Of a stretch of 64,000 bases of DNA, positions 18,483-27,179 are shown piece after piece. Location: positions 22,132-86,131 of the forward strand of contig NZ_VDUW01000004.1 in NCBI RefSeq assembly GCF_008039555.1, written 5' to 3'. Below the pieces are notes generated by a model. That model ran no database searches. It saw nothing but the letters and a program-made list of their open reading frames with translations, and was not told the origin of the DNA. How positions within the stretch are numbered: position 1 is the first letter of the stretch; every line of letters starts with the position of its first letter. Source of the stretch: Cerasibacillus terrae. GTDB lineage: Bacteria > Bacillota > Bacilli > Bacillales > Amphibacillaceae. The position numbers were made by a program, and so were the translations under genes.

Positions 18483-19736
18483 TTACGGGCGACGTACATG
18501 CCCATCAAATTTTTCTTTCCAGTATCCACTGCTCATACTTGCAACTGCTACACCTGTACTATTTTGTGCTCCGAGGAACTTTCCTCCACCAAGATAGATT
18601 CCAACATGTCCATTTGTTTTATATGTGTCGAAAAATACTAGATCACCTGGTTTTGCATTACTATATGAAACTTTTGTTCCAACACCTGACATTGCTGCAG
18701 TACTTGATGGTAAAGATTTACCTGCTTGTCCGTATGCCCATGATACAAAACCAGAACAGTCAAAGCCTCCTGGACCTTTACCCCCCCATACATATGGTGT
18801 ACCTGTAACAGAATATCCAGCGCTAATTGCTGATCCCGTATTTGCTGCTGGTGCAGGGTTTGCTGTTGGTGCTGATGCTTTTGCTTTAGACTTTGTGCTA
18901 TTTGAACTTGTACTGTTTGAACTTGATGATGTATTAGCATTTGTTGTTGCTACTTCTTCTGTTTCAGAAGAGTCTTGATTTGTTGTAGCTACATTCTCTA
19001 CAACAGGTGTTCTACTTGCTTCGATTTCACCCATAATTTGTGATTCTAATGATGCTAAATCACTATCCTTCATTTGTAATTTTTCTTTTTTATTTACTAA
19101 TTCTTCTTCTTTCTTTTTCAATGCTTTTTTACGTTTTTCATTTTCTTCTTTTTGTTCAATTATTAAATCTTGCATTCCTTTAAGATCAACTTCCATCTCT
19201 TCTAAATCAGCAAGTTTTCCTTCAACTTTTTGTTTATCAGCATCAATCTGATCAATTAATTTTTGATCGGATTCTGTAATTTTCGTTACGGCTGACACAC
19301 GGCTAATAAAATCATTAAAATCTGATGATCCGAAGATAACATCAAGAAATCCAATATCTCCACCATTTTGCTGATACGATACAGCGCGCTGCTTTAAGAT
19401 ATCGAAACGCTCTTCAATTGCTTTATCTAGGACATCAATCTCGTCTTCTGTTTTTTCGATAGAATCTTTTGTTTCATCTATTTTCTTTTGGTTTTCTTTT
19501 AATGCTTTACTTGTAGTTTTAATTTCACCATTTATTTCTTTCAAATCTACTAAAATATTTGCAATTTCCTTTTCTGCTTTTGATAAATTTACTTTAACTT
19601 GAGAACGCTCATCTTGAACTTTCACTTGTTTATTTTCTAAATCTGTAACTGTTTCAGCATAGCTTGTTTGTGGTAAAAAAACACTCCCCAAACCAACCAC
19701 TGTAACTGTAGCTACTGTAATAATTGACTTTTTCAA
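18483..19736 (-). CDS. cwlO: CwlO-like secreted peptidoglycan DL-endopeptidase (NlpC/P60)
   Basis: A 417-residue cell-wall hydrolase, probably cutting the D-Glu-meso-DAP bond so the wall can elongate. A signal peptide ends near SYA-ET (residue 27). Residues 28-235 are a Lys/Glu-rich coiled coil, the part that FtsEX controls in CwlO. A Ser/Thr/Ala linker (about 240-300) leads to the C-terminal NlpC/P60 domain, with catalytic Cys327 in FDCSGF and His377 in NGHVGIY. B. subtilis CwlO has this architecture and is 473 residues; this one is shorter. The ortholog assignment is likely but not certain, as paralogs share the architecture. Confidence 0.85.
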   Translation of the reverse strand: MKKSIITVATVTVVGLGSVFLPQTSYAETVTDLENKQVKVQDERSQVKVNLSKAEKEIANILVDLKEINGEIKTTSKALKENQKKIDETKDSIEKTEDEIDVLDKAIEERFDILKQRAVSYQQNGGDIGFLDVIFGSSDFNDFISRVSAVTKITESDQKLIDQIDADKQKVEGKLADLEEMEVDLKGMQDLIIEQKEENEKRKKALKKKEEELVNKKEKLQMKDSDLASLESQIMGEIEASRTPVVENVATTNQDSSETEEVATTNANTSSSSNSTSSNSTKSKAKASAPTANPAPAANTGSAISAGYSVTGTPYVWGGKGPGGFDCSGFVSWAYGQAGKSLPSSTAAMSGVGTKVSYSNAKPGDLVFFDTYKTNGHVGIYLGGGKFLGAQNSTGVAVASMSSGYWKEKFDGHVRRP

Positions 19737-19880
19737 TCCGTATTCCCCACTTTCTCATCAACTGCGAGTGATGATTATGTATATTTGATTTATTTCAATA
19801 TGTATATAATTTGCAGTGTATAATTTTTAATCTATCATTTTTCTATCATACGGAGTATAACACGTGAAAATTTCACTCAT

Positions 19881-19914
19881 GTTATAGTAATGTTACATTT
19901 ATATTTCAATTACA
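19881..19914 (-). promoter_or_regulatory. Possible WalR-binding region upstream of the cwlO-like gene
   Basis: The minus strand carries TGTAAT, then TGTAAC-ATTAC-TATAAC, which resembles the WalR consensus TGTWAH-N5-TGTWAH with one mismatch. In B. subtilis cwlO is a WalR target. The rest of the 348-base gap (19737-20084) is AT-rich leader plus the terminator of the next gene; no clear promoter was found. Confidence 0.35.
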
Positions 19915-20052
19915 TAGATTAATAGACAAATGTTGATAGAATTGGCTTGCAAGTCTATTTTAAAAATAATGATGTAACAAAATTTTTTAATCAATTCCTG
20001 TTGAAAGTGGGAATAATTTCTATAAAACGATACAGTTTTAGCCAATTTTGAC

Positions 20053-20083
20053 AAAAAAAACGATGTAATCTACATCGTTTTTT
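20053..20083 (-). terminator. Terminator of the luciferase-like gene
   Basis: Stem CGATGTA/TACATCG with a three-base loop, extended by A and T runs on both sides. It directly follows the stop at 20085. Confidence 0.85.
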
Positions 20084-20084
20084 A

Positions 20085-21077
20085 TCATAATTGGGATGCA
20101 ATTAACTCATAGGAACGGTATCTTGCTTCATAGCTATGAGTGATTGTTAGAATCATCATTTCGTCTACTTGGTACATTTCTCGTAAAATCTCTAATTGTT
20201 GTTTCACTTGGGATGGGTTACCAACAATTTGTTTCTTTCTTGCCTTTCCAATCATTTCCCTGTCTTTTTCTGAGTAAGCGTAGTTTTTAGCTGCTTCAAT
20301 GGTCGGAATAGCATGATTTTGATCTGCTTTTGTCTGTTGTACCTGCCATAGTTCTTGACTTAAGGCAAGTTCCCTGGCCTCTTTCTCTGTTTCTGCACAA
20401 ATGGCAGATACGGCTAAAACAATTTTCGGTTTACTTTCTGGATAATGATGTATGAACTGTTCTTTATATGTTCTCACAATTTGTGGACCATTTTTATCTG
20501 TCATAAAATGGGCAAACGAATATGGAAGTCCTTTTTCAGCCGCCATTAAAGCACTTTTTTCACTTGTCCCCAATAACCAAACATCAGGTAAAACAGATGG
20601 TACTGGTTGTGGGGTTATTTTTGAAAACATATTTGTTTCAGGAAATCCATTTGTTTGAAATTGAATTAATTCATCTATTAATTCTGGATATTGACGTACT
20701 TTTTCAAGATAACGATCATTAAGGGCTGAGGTAGCTTCTGCTGATCCTCCTGGTGCACGTCCAATTCCTAAATCAACCCTTCCTGGGAACAGAGATGCTA
20801 ATAAATTATACCGTTCAGCAATGTTAAACGGTTTATAATGTGGCAAAAGAACAGCTCCTGCTCCAATCCGAATCCTGTCCGTTTGTGCGCCTACATAGCT
20901 TAACATGATATCTGGTGCAGGACAGGAAAGGCCAGCCAAGTCATGATGCTCTGCAATCCAATACCGATGATATCCCAATTGTTCTGCTATTTGGGCTAAT
21001 TGTAATGTTTGTTGTAGTGCTGTTTGTGGGGTTTCTCCCTCTGAAATTGGTATTTGGTCAAGAATACTTAGTTTCAT
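20085..21077 (-). CDS. Luciferase-like (LLM class) flavin-dependent oxidoreductase
   Basis: A 330-residue alpha/beta-barrel protein of the bacterial luciferase-like family that uses reduced flavin. The N terminus MKLSILDQIPISEGETPQTAL and the segments YWIAEHHDLAGLSCPAPDIM, RIRIGAGAVLLPHYKPFNIAE and GRVDLGIGRAPGG are typical of the MsnO8-type subgroup found in Firmicutes. The substrate is unknown. It lies 15 bases after the DUF1836 gene and may be cotranscribed with it. The family is certain; the reaction is not. Confidence 0.85.
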   Translation of the reverse strand: MKLSILDQIPISEGETPQTALQQTLQLAQIAEQLGYHRYWIAEHHDLAGLSCPAPDIMLSYVGAQTDRIRIGAGAVLLPHYKPFNIAERYNLLASLFPGRVDLGIGRAPGGSAEATSALNDRYLEKVRQYPELIDELIQFQTNGFPETNMFSKITPQPVPSVLPDVWLLGTSEKSALMAAEKGLPYSFAHFMTDKNGPQIVRTYKEQFIHHYPESKPKIVLAVSAICAETEKEARELALSQELWQVQQTKADQNHAIPTIEAAKNYAYSEKDREMIGKARKKQIVGNPSQVKQQLEILREMYQVDEMMILTITHSYEARYRSYELIASQL

Positions 21078-21092
21078 TAAAAACTTCCTTTC

Positions 21093-21686
21093 TTATTTAT
21101 CCGGTTGTACCTTTTCTTCTTTTATTTCATCAACTAATGTTTCAGCAATTTTTCGGTACATATTACTCATCTGTACAAATGCGATTATGGTTAGTAACTT
21201 TTCTAAATAGTGACTATCCTCTTCACTAATTGAAGTCACCTTATTTTTTACATCTTTATTTAGTTCCATTATATTATTTTTAACATAAGTCACATTATTA
21301 TTTGCCAAAGACAAATAACTTTCATAGAAGTCATCTAATGGAAAATCTTCTTCCGATGTCCATTTATTTAAAGGGCCAAGAATTGATTTAATGTCCTTAA
21401 TTGTAAGTGACCCTTTTAATTGGTAAATAAGACTAATTAAAATAATATGTTCTTTTGAATACTTTTTGTTTTTTATCGGATAAAACAATTTTCCTTTTGC
21501 ATAATTATTTATCATTGTTTTTGTTAATATCTTTTCATCATCATACCGCTTTGCTTTTTCGAATTTCTTTTCAAATAACTGAATCACTTGATCCATATAT
21601 AAGTCAATCTCTGGTATATCTTTAAGTTCTAACTGTTGTTCTATTCCACATTTTTCAATTATCTTATCATAATCTTTCATATCCAA
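21093..21686 (-). CDS. DUF1836 domain protein
   Basis: A 197-residue cytosolic protein with the DUF1836 pattern: DIPEIDLYMDQVIQLF, then ILTKTMINNYAKGKLFYPIKNKKYSKEHIILISLIYQLK, then LTIKDIKSIL. The TINNYAK...YSKEHI stretch resembles a MerR-like helix-turn-helix, so a regulatory role is possible but unproven. It precedes the luciferase-like oxidoreductase by 15 bases. No cofactor motif is visible. Confidence 0.75.
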   Translation of the reverse strand: MDMKDYDKIIEKCGIEQQLELKDIPEIDLYMDQVIQLFEKKFEKAKRYDDEKILTKTMINNYAKGKLFYPIKNKKYSKEHIILISLIYQLKGSLTIKDIKSILGPLNKWTSEEDFPLDDFYESYLSLANNNVTYVKNNIMELNKDVKNKVTSISEEDSHYLEKLLTIIAFVQMSNMYRKIAETLVDEIKEEKVQPDK

Positions 21687-21813
21687 CCCTCATTTGCATC
21701 ATTTCTTATGTACAAGTATATGTTAAATTTTCCTTAATGTAAATATTGACTAGATGTTATAATACGTATATTATTATATGTAGTAATTAAAACCACATAA
21801 TGAGGTGTATAAA

Positions 21814-22461
21814 ATGAATATGTATATTCGCGAACCAATTAATGGATTTACTCATCTGCTTGCCGCAATCCTGTCAGTCGTCGGGCTAATTGCAATGATT
21901 ATAAAAGCAACCTATGTGTCAACTTCTAATTTAACCTTGTTTGCTGTCATTCTTTTTGGGATAAGTATGATTTTACTATATGCTTCTTCTGCAACATATC
22001 ACATGATAGTAGCAAGGGAAAAAGTCATTGCCTTTTTTAGAAAAATAGATCATGCGATGATTTTTGTGTTAATAGCGGGAACATATACGCCAATATCCTT
22101 AATTGGTGTAGAGGGTGTTGCCGGATGGGTTTTATTTGGGGTGGTTCATGGTCTAGCGCTTTTAGGTGTTCTATATAAACTTATCTGGTTTCATGCACCA
22201 CGCTGGTTATCTACATTTATTTATATTGCAATGGGTTGGATTGTCATTTTCTTCAGTCCTTCTTTAGCAACAGTTATTGGAAAAGATGGGATGCTTTTAC
22301 TTGTAGTAGGTGGAATAATTTATACAATTGGAGGATTTATTTATTGGTTTAAACCACATTGGCTAGAATTTAAATATATGGGACATCATGAAATTTTCCA
22401 TATTTTTATCATGTTTGGGAGTTTGTTTCATTTTCTTTGTATTTTTAACTATGTTTTATAG
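21814..22461 (+). CDS. Hemolysin III family (PAQR-like) membrane protein
   Basis: A seven-segment membrane protein of about 215 residues in the HlyIII/PAQR superfamily. Landmarks are EPINGFTHLLAAILS, YASSATYHM, FFRKIDHAMIFVLIAGTYTPI and the C-terminal HEIFHIFIMFGSLFHF; the conserved Ser, His and Asp residues form the metal site in relatives. Despite the name, hemolysis is not shown for most members. GAGGTG sits seven bases before the ATG at 21814; an in-frame GTG nine bases upstream overlaps that ribosome site and is not used here. Confidence 0.88.
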   Translation: MNMYIREPINGFTHLLAAILSVVGLIAMIIKATYVSTSNLTLFAVILFGISMILLYASSATYHMIVAREKVIAFFRKIDHAMIFVLIAGTYTPISLIGVEGVAGWVLFGVVHGLALLGVLYKLIWFHAPRWLSTFIYIAMGWIVIFFSPSLATVIGKDGMLLLVVGGIIYTIGGFIYWFKPHWLEFKYMGHHEIFHIFIMFGSLFHFLCIFNYVL

Positions 22462-22472
22462 TTGTAAAACCT

Positions 22473-22510
22473 AAAAAAACAGTGCTCCTATAAAATAAGG
22501 AACACTGCTT
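22473..22510 (-). terminator. Terminator of the M42 peptidase gene
   Basis: On the minus strand CAGTGTTCCT pairs with AGGAGCACTG (one G-U pair), followed by seven T. It lies between two convergent genes. Confidence 0.75.
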
Positions 22511-22517
22511 TCTTAAC

Positions 22518-23561
22518 TTAAATAACCATTTTTGATTGAATGTAATAATATAATAATTCTTCTGTATTGGCTAAAGCAGATTCATGGGTTCTTTCAAATG
22601 CATGAGAAGAATCAATTCCAGGTCCAATTAATCCATGAACAATATCATGTCCAGAACGGATTGCAGCTGAGGCATCAGAACCATAATATGGATAAATATC
22701 TAACTTATAGCCGATATCGTGTTCCTTTGCTAGCTGAACTAGATGACTTCTTAGGCCATAATGATATGGGCCACTGGAGTCTTTCACACAGATGGATACC
22801 GTATATTCATCTGTTGATTGACCGTCTCCTATTGCTCCCATGTCAACTGCTAAATATTCAACCGTTTCTGGTGTAATATTTGAATTCCCACCATATCCGA
22901 TTTCTTCATTATTGGAAATAAGAAAATGAGTCGTATATGGTAAATCTATTGCTTCTTCTTTGATACGTTTGATTAATTGAAGTAGAATTGCCACACTTGC
23001 TTTGTCATCTAAATGACGTGATTTAATAAAGCCGTTTTCTGTTAATTGTACACGCGGGTCAAATGTAACAAAGTCCCCAACTTCGATTCCTAATTCACGT
23101 ACTTCTTCTGCGTTTTTTACCTTTGCATCAATTCGCACTTCCATGTTCTCTTGATTACGTTCAGCTGTTCCGGCATCTTTATATACATGGACAGATGTTT
23201 GATGCATTAAGATGGTTCCTGTGAATTTCTTTCCATTTGCTGTATGTATCTCACAATATTCCCCTTCAATGGCGTTATAACGAAAACCACCAATTAAATC
23301 AAGGCGTAACCGTCCATTATCTTTTACTTCTTTTACCATCGCACCAAGCGTATCGACATGTGCTGTTAACATTCGATGTTGTTCGTTATTTCTCCCAGGT
23401 AACGTAGCAATTAAACCTCCTTTTCGATTGCGTTTTGTTTCTATTTTTAAGTCTTGTAAATAATTTTCAACAAATGAGATGACTTTTTCTGTGAAACCAG
23501 ATGGACTTGGAATAGAAACGAGTTGTTTAATGAGCTGTTTTGTGTTTGGATATGTAGACAT
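22518..23561 (-). CDS. M42 family metallopeptidase (aminopeptidase/glucanase-like)
   Basis: A 347-residue cytosolic metallopeptidase of the M42 family (FrvX/YsdC type), which trims N-terminal residues from peptides. The dinuclear metal site is readable: His and Asp in TAHVDTLG, Asp in RHLDDKASVA, the catalytic Glu pair in SNNEEIGYGG, Asp in YLAVDMGAIG and a final His in GIDSSHAFERTH. GGGGGAAATG precedes the start. It stands alone between hemolysin III and ssrA. Confidence 0.9.
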   Translation of the reverse strand: MSTYPNTKQLIKQLVSIPSPSGFTEKVISFVENYLQDLKIETKRNRKGGLIATLPGRNNEQHRMLTAHVDTLGAMVKEVKDNGRLRLDLIGGFRYNAIEGEYCEIHTANGKKFTGTILMHQTSVHVYKDAGTAERNQENMEVRIDAKVKNAEEVRELGIEVGDFVTFDPRVQLTENGFIKSRHLDDKASVAILLQLIKRIKEEAIDLPYTTHFLISNNEEIGYGGNSNITPETVEYLAVDMGAIGDGQSTDEYTVSICVKDSSGPYHYGLRSHLVQLAKEHDIGYKLDIYPYYGSDASAAIRSGHDIVHGLIGPGIDSSHAFERTHESALANTEELLYYYIQSKMVI

Positions 23562-23688
23562 TTCATTTCCCCCTTCTTTTTCTGTCTTCTATTTTACTTG
23601 GAGTAAGTCGGTTGGACAAGTTTCTATATACGAAATTTAGGATATTTTCACTTTAAAAAGGGCATAAAAAAAACCACCAATTTTTTAT

Positions 23689-24049
23689 TGGTGGAGACGG
23701 TGGGAGTCGAACCCACGTCCAAGGATATCGTCACTTAAATATCTACATGTTTAGTTGATATATTTCATTTTCGCTAACTCGTCAGCCTATCAACAGGCTT
23801 CATAAGTAGCTAGTCTGATTGGTTTCAACTATCATCCTCAGACGGTGGATCATAGTATAGCCCGCTTCATTTGAGACCCTTCATCCACTACACGGGCGAT
23901 AGTAGGAAGGATCCTTTAGCTAGCTTACGCTGCTAAAGCGAAATTATTGTTTTCTTTGCCAGTTAAATTTAGGCGATAACGGTTTACGAGACGTAACCTC
24001 GACATGCAACCTAAGCTCGACCTATCCCTGTCGAATCCAGAACGTCCCC
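23689..24049 (-). ncRNA. ssrA: tmRNA (ssrA)
   Basis: Transfer-messenger RNA that rescues stalled ribosomes together with SmpB. The mature 5' end GGGGACG pairs with CGTCTCC just before an encoded CCA, closing the tRNA-like acceptor arm; the T arm GGGTTCGACTCCC and 5' segment GATTCGACAGGG are standard. The tag-coding part (23925-23960) reads GKENNNFALAA and stop, so with the alanine brought by the tmRNA the tag is A-GKENNNFALAA, ending in the LAA degradation signal read by ClpXP. It is a single-piece tmRNA of about 361 nt. smpB lies upstream on the same strand. Confidence 0.96.
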
Positions 24050-24118
24050 ATATCAAATGAGAAACGTCAAAGGACAATGGTTGATGACTATAAAATATCT
24101 TATCTTTTGACATTATTA

Positions 24119-24146
24119 ATTATATCATATACAGATTAAAAATCAA
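24119..24146 (-). promoter_or_regulatory. Probable ssrA promoter
   Basis: Minus strand TTGATT, 16-base spacer, TATAAT, about 70 bases upstream of the mature tmRNA 5' end, leaving a leader for RNase P to remove. It is at the very edge of the 51-bp repeat array. Confidence 0.6.
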
Positions 24147-24179
24147 GCCCTCCATGGTATTGGACAACTTTGGTAATGG

Positions 24180-24640
24180 TTATTGTTTGGGTGACCGATT
24201 TCTCTGCTTCTTCGCAATTTCGGGCACCAATATCCATTTGGGTGACCGATTTTTCTGCTTTTTCGTAATTTCGGGCTGCAATATACATTTGGGTGACCGA
24301 TTTCTCTGTTTCTTCGCAGTTTTGGGCTGCAATATACATTTGGGTGACCGATTTCTCTGTTTCTTCACAGTTTTGGGCTTCAATATACATTTGGGTGACC
24401 GATTTCTCTGTTTCTTCACAGTTTTGGGCATCAATATACATTTGGGTGACCGATTTCTCTGTTTCTTCACAGTTTTGGGCATCAATATCCATTTGGATGA
24501 CCGATTTCTCTGTTTCTTCGCAGTTTTGGGCAGCAATATCCATTTGGATGACCGGTTTCTCTGTTTCTTCACAGTTTTGGGCATCATTATCCATTTGGGT
24601 GACCGGTTTCTCTGTTTCTTCGTGATCCCGGGCATTCATA
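24180..24640 (+). repeat. Tandem array of nine 51-bp units (family B2)
   Basis: The landmark GTGACCG (ATGACCG in two units) falls at 24191, 24242, 24293, 24344, 24395, 24446, 24497, 24548 and 24599: nine units with an exact 51-base period. A unit is roughly GTGACCGATTTCTCTG, TTTCTTC, CAGTTTTGGGCA, then CAATATACATTTGG. The outer units are the most diverged. Because 51 is divisible by three and the unit lacks stops in several frames, at least four long ORFs run through it on both strands. It separates smpB from the ssrA promoter. Confidence 0.92.
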
Positions 24641-24677
24641 TGTTTTTATAAGCATAGGCTTCTTCCAAAAGATATTT

Positions 24678-25151
24678 TTATGAGCCATGCATTCTATCTT
24701 TTATCGCTCGATCCATTTCACGTTTCATTTGTTTACGTTTTAAATCTTCACGCTTATCGTATTGTTTTTTTCCTTTTCCTAGTCCAAGTAAAACTTTAGC
24801 AAAGCCATTTTTTATATACATTTTTAAAGGAACAAGGGCATAACCTTTTTGCTGGGTTAATCCTAATAAGCGATCGATTTCTTTACGGTGCAATAATAAT
24901 TTACGTGTTCGAGTTGGATCATGATTAAAACGATTTCCTTGTTCATATGGAGAAATATGCATATTAATTAATTGAACTTCCCCATGTGGGTCGATTCTTG
25001 CATGGGCATCTTTCATTTGCACGCGTCCTGCACGAATGGATTTAATTTCTGTTCCTTGTAACACGATTCCTGCTTCGATTGTTTCTTCTATAAAATAATC
25101 ATGTGATGCTTTTTTATTCCGTGCTATTGCATTGTTTTTACGCTTTGACAT
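24678..25151 (-). CDS. smpB: SmpB, tmRNA-binding protein
   Basis: A 157-residue protein that binds the tRNA-like part of tmRNA and places it in stalled ribosomes. The OB-fold core has the signatures [35 protein letters not shown] and [10 protein letters not shown]; the basic tail [29 protein letters not shown] enters the mRNA channel. GGAGG lies seven bases before the ATG. It is upstream of ssrA as in B. subtilis, but a 51-bp repeat array lies between them. Confidence 0.97.
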   Translation of the reverse strand: MSKRKNNAIARNKKASHDYFIEETIEAGIVLQGTEIKSIRAGRVQMKDAHARIDPHGEVQLINMHISPYEQGNRFNHDPTRTRKLLLHRKEIDRLLGLTQQKGYALVPLKMYIKNGFAKVLLGLGKGKKQYDKREDLKRKQMKREMDRAIKDRMHGS

Positions 25152-25248
25152 ACTTACTCCTCCAATGTTCTACGTGTCGTTCATTTTAACAAATAAATGA
25201 AAGAAATTCCAATTTTAGTTTTACCATCTATCATCGAGCAAACTCATA

Positions 25249-25288
25249 TAAAAAGCTTGCAGAGAAAACACGTACTTTCTCTACAAGC
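25249..25288 (-). terminator. Terminator of the manganese transporter operon
   Basis: GCTTG and AGAGAAA pair with TTTCTCT and CAAGC (one mismatch), followed on the minus strand by TTTTTATATG. It lies 17 bases beyond the stop of the binding-protein gene. Confidence 0.75.
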
Positions 25289-25304
25289 CTATATCCTTTT
25301 TTAA

Positions 25305-26273
25305 TTATTCACCTTTTAAACCATCATAGATGATATCAATATTATGTTGTAATAACTTAACGTATGTGTCCACTTTGTCACCTTTTTTACCAATCTCATC
25401 GGAATATATATGTTCTTCATAAATATCAATTCCTGATTCACTAGAAACTGTTTCTAAAGGTCTTGAATCAACATTGGATTCTAAAAATAATACTGGTGGT
25501 TGTTCCTCTTTTAATGTATCTACTAATGTTTTAATTTGTTCTGGTGTTCCTAGTTCTTCCGTGTCAACTTCCCACACGTATGCTTCTCTTAAACCATAGT
25601 GCTCTGTCATATATTGGAAAGCGCGTTCACTTGTGACTAGGATACGGTCTTCTTCTGGAATTTCACCAATTTTATCTTCATATTCCGTATCTAGATCTTC
25701 TAATCTTTCAAGGTATTCAGCTGCGTTTTCTTCATAAACATCTTTATTATCTGGATCTACTTCGATAAGTGCGTCACGTAAATTAGTTGCCATTGTAATC
25801 CCTACTTGCGGATCTAAGAATGAGTGTGGATTAACTTCTTCCTCTATTCCATCTTCTCCACCGATATATTTAGGTTCTACACCTTCATTTAATTCGAATA
25901 CTTTATCATGGTCTTGATTTACAGAATCAACCATTTTATAGAACCAGCCGTCTTCTCCACCTTCTAGATTCATTCCATTCATAAACAATATATCCGCGTC
26001 TGTTGCATGTTTAATATCTTCTGGAAGTGGCTCATATTCATGTGGGTCTGTTCCAGTTGGTACTAAATTGTATACATCAACTTGATCTCCAGCAATTTGA
26101 TGTACCATATCTTCAATCGTTGTGAATGATGTGACCACTTGTAAAGCGTCTTTTGAATCCTCTTCATTATTTGAACCTGTGTCTTTTTCTGTTTCTTTTT
26201 TATCACCACCACATGCTGCTAGAAGCACAGTTGCTGCGATTAAAATAAATGTTACATATAAAAAACGTTTCAT
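25305..26273 (-). CDS. mntA: Manganese/metal-binding lipoprotein of an ABC transporter
   Basis: A 322-residue cluster 9 substrate-binding lipoprotein (MntA/TroA/PsaA-like). MKRFLYVTFILIAATVLLAAC is a lipoprotein signal with Cys21. The metal ligands are likely in TDPHEYEP, VNPHSFLDPQVG, a Glu near TSERAFQY and the C-terminal SSESGIDIYEEHIYSDEIG. It lacks the His-rich loop of ZnuA, which favours manganese, as does the MntR-like box before the operon. It is the last gene after the ATPase and permease. Manganese specificity is an inference. Confidence 0.88.
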   Translation of the reverse strand: MKRFLYVTFILIAATVLLAACGGDKKETEKDTGSNNEEDSKDALQVVTSFTTIEDMVHQIAGDQVDVYNLVPTGTDPHEYEPLPEDIKHATDADILFMNGMNLEGGEDGWFYKMVDSVNQDHDKVFELNEGVEPKYIGGEDGIEEEVNPHSFLDPQVGITMATNLRDALIEVDPDNKDVYEENAAEYLERLEDLDTEYEDKIGEIPEEDRILVTSERAFQYMTEHYGLREAYVWEVDTEELGTPEQIKTLVDTLKEEQPPVLFLESNVDSRPLETVSSESGIDIYEEHIYSDEIGKKGDKVDTYVKLLQHNIDIIYDGLKGE

Positions 26274-26321
26274 TTTTTTCTCTCCCTTAGTTCTTTTTTC
26301 TTTTCAAAATATAAACAATGA

Positions 26322-27179
26322 TCAATAAGATACTTTCTTTTTATTAGAGCGTAAAGAGCGCCAAATAATTCCTTGTTGTGGTGCAAATAAAAATGCCAAA
26401 ATAAATAAAGCCGTAGCGACTAAAACAATAACAGCACCAGATGTTAAGTTATATTTAAAGCTAAAATATAATCCTAATACACTGGAAACTGCTCCGAAAA
26501 AAGCAGATAAGAAAATCATGGTTGATAATCGGTTTGTTAATAAATACGCTGTTGCAGCAGGAGTAATCAACATTGCTACGACAAGTATGACACCAACTGT
26601 TTGTAATGATGCTACTGTTACCAATGTTAGTAATACCATCAACCCATAATGAACAAGTTTTGTTGGTATCCCGTATGATTTTGAAATAATTGGGTCAAAT
26701 GTCGTAATTAAAAATTCTTTATAAAAAATAAATACAAACAATAAAACAACAACACCAATAATAAGTGTTAACCACATGTCTGATGAACGTACAGATAATA
26801 CGTTACCAAATAAGATTTGCGATAAATCCACTGCAGTTTGTGCTTTCATTAAAAGTAAAATACCTAATGCAAAAAACGCAGAAAACACAATTCCAATAGA
26901 TGAATCGCTTTTAATTCGACTATTTTGAGTAACAAATCCAATACCGAGTGCTGTAATTATTCCCATAAGAACCGCACCATAGAAATAATTGATACCTAAC
27001 ATAAATGAAATGGCAACACCTGGCAAAATCGCGTGAGAAATAGCATCACCCATTAACGCCATTCCACGTAGAATAATAAAACTTCCAATTACACCACATA
27101 ATATTCCAACCATTATGGAAGTGAAAAGAGCCTTTTGTAAAAATTCATAATTCATAATATCTTGAACGAATTGTAACAT
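26322..27179 (-). CDS. mntC: Manganese ABC transporter permease
   Basis: A 285-residue ABC-3 family permease with eight or so membrane segments. Family landmarks are FIILRGMALMGDAISHAILPGVAISF and TVGVILVVAMLITPAATAYLLTNRLSTM. It shares one base with the ATPase gene end, so translation is probably coupled. B. subtilis has two permeases (MntC, MntD) in its operon; here only one gene is present, so the channel would be a homodimer. The symbol is by analogy. Confidence 0.85.
   Translation of the reverse strand: MLQFVQDIMNYEFLQKALFTSIMVGILCGVIGSFIILRGMALMGDAISHAILPGVAISFMLGINYFYGAVLMGIITALGIGFVTQNSRIKSDSSIGIVFSAFFALGILLLMKAQTAVDLSQILFGNVLSVRSSDMWLTLIIGVVVLLFVFIFYKEFLITTFDPIISKSYGIPTKLVHYGLMVLLTLVTVASLQTVGVILVVAMLITPAATAYLLTNRLSTMIFLSAFFGAVSSVLGLYFSFKYNLTSGAVIVLVATALFILAFLFAPQQGIIWRSLRSNKKKVSY

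Noticed and set aside
23925..24113. 62-codon ORF ending in GKENNNFALAA
   Set aside because: It is the tmRNA tag frame read through the structured 5' part of ssrA; only the last eleven codons are translated, in trans-translation.
24136..24651. Repetitive ORFs of 110-167 codons on both strands between ssrA and smpB
   Set aside because: At least four frames are equally open through the 51-bp array, so none has special support as a gene.
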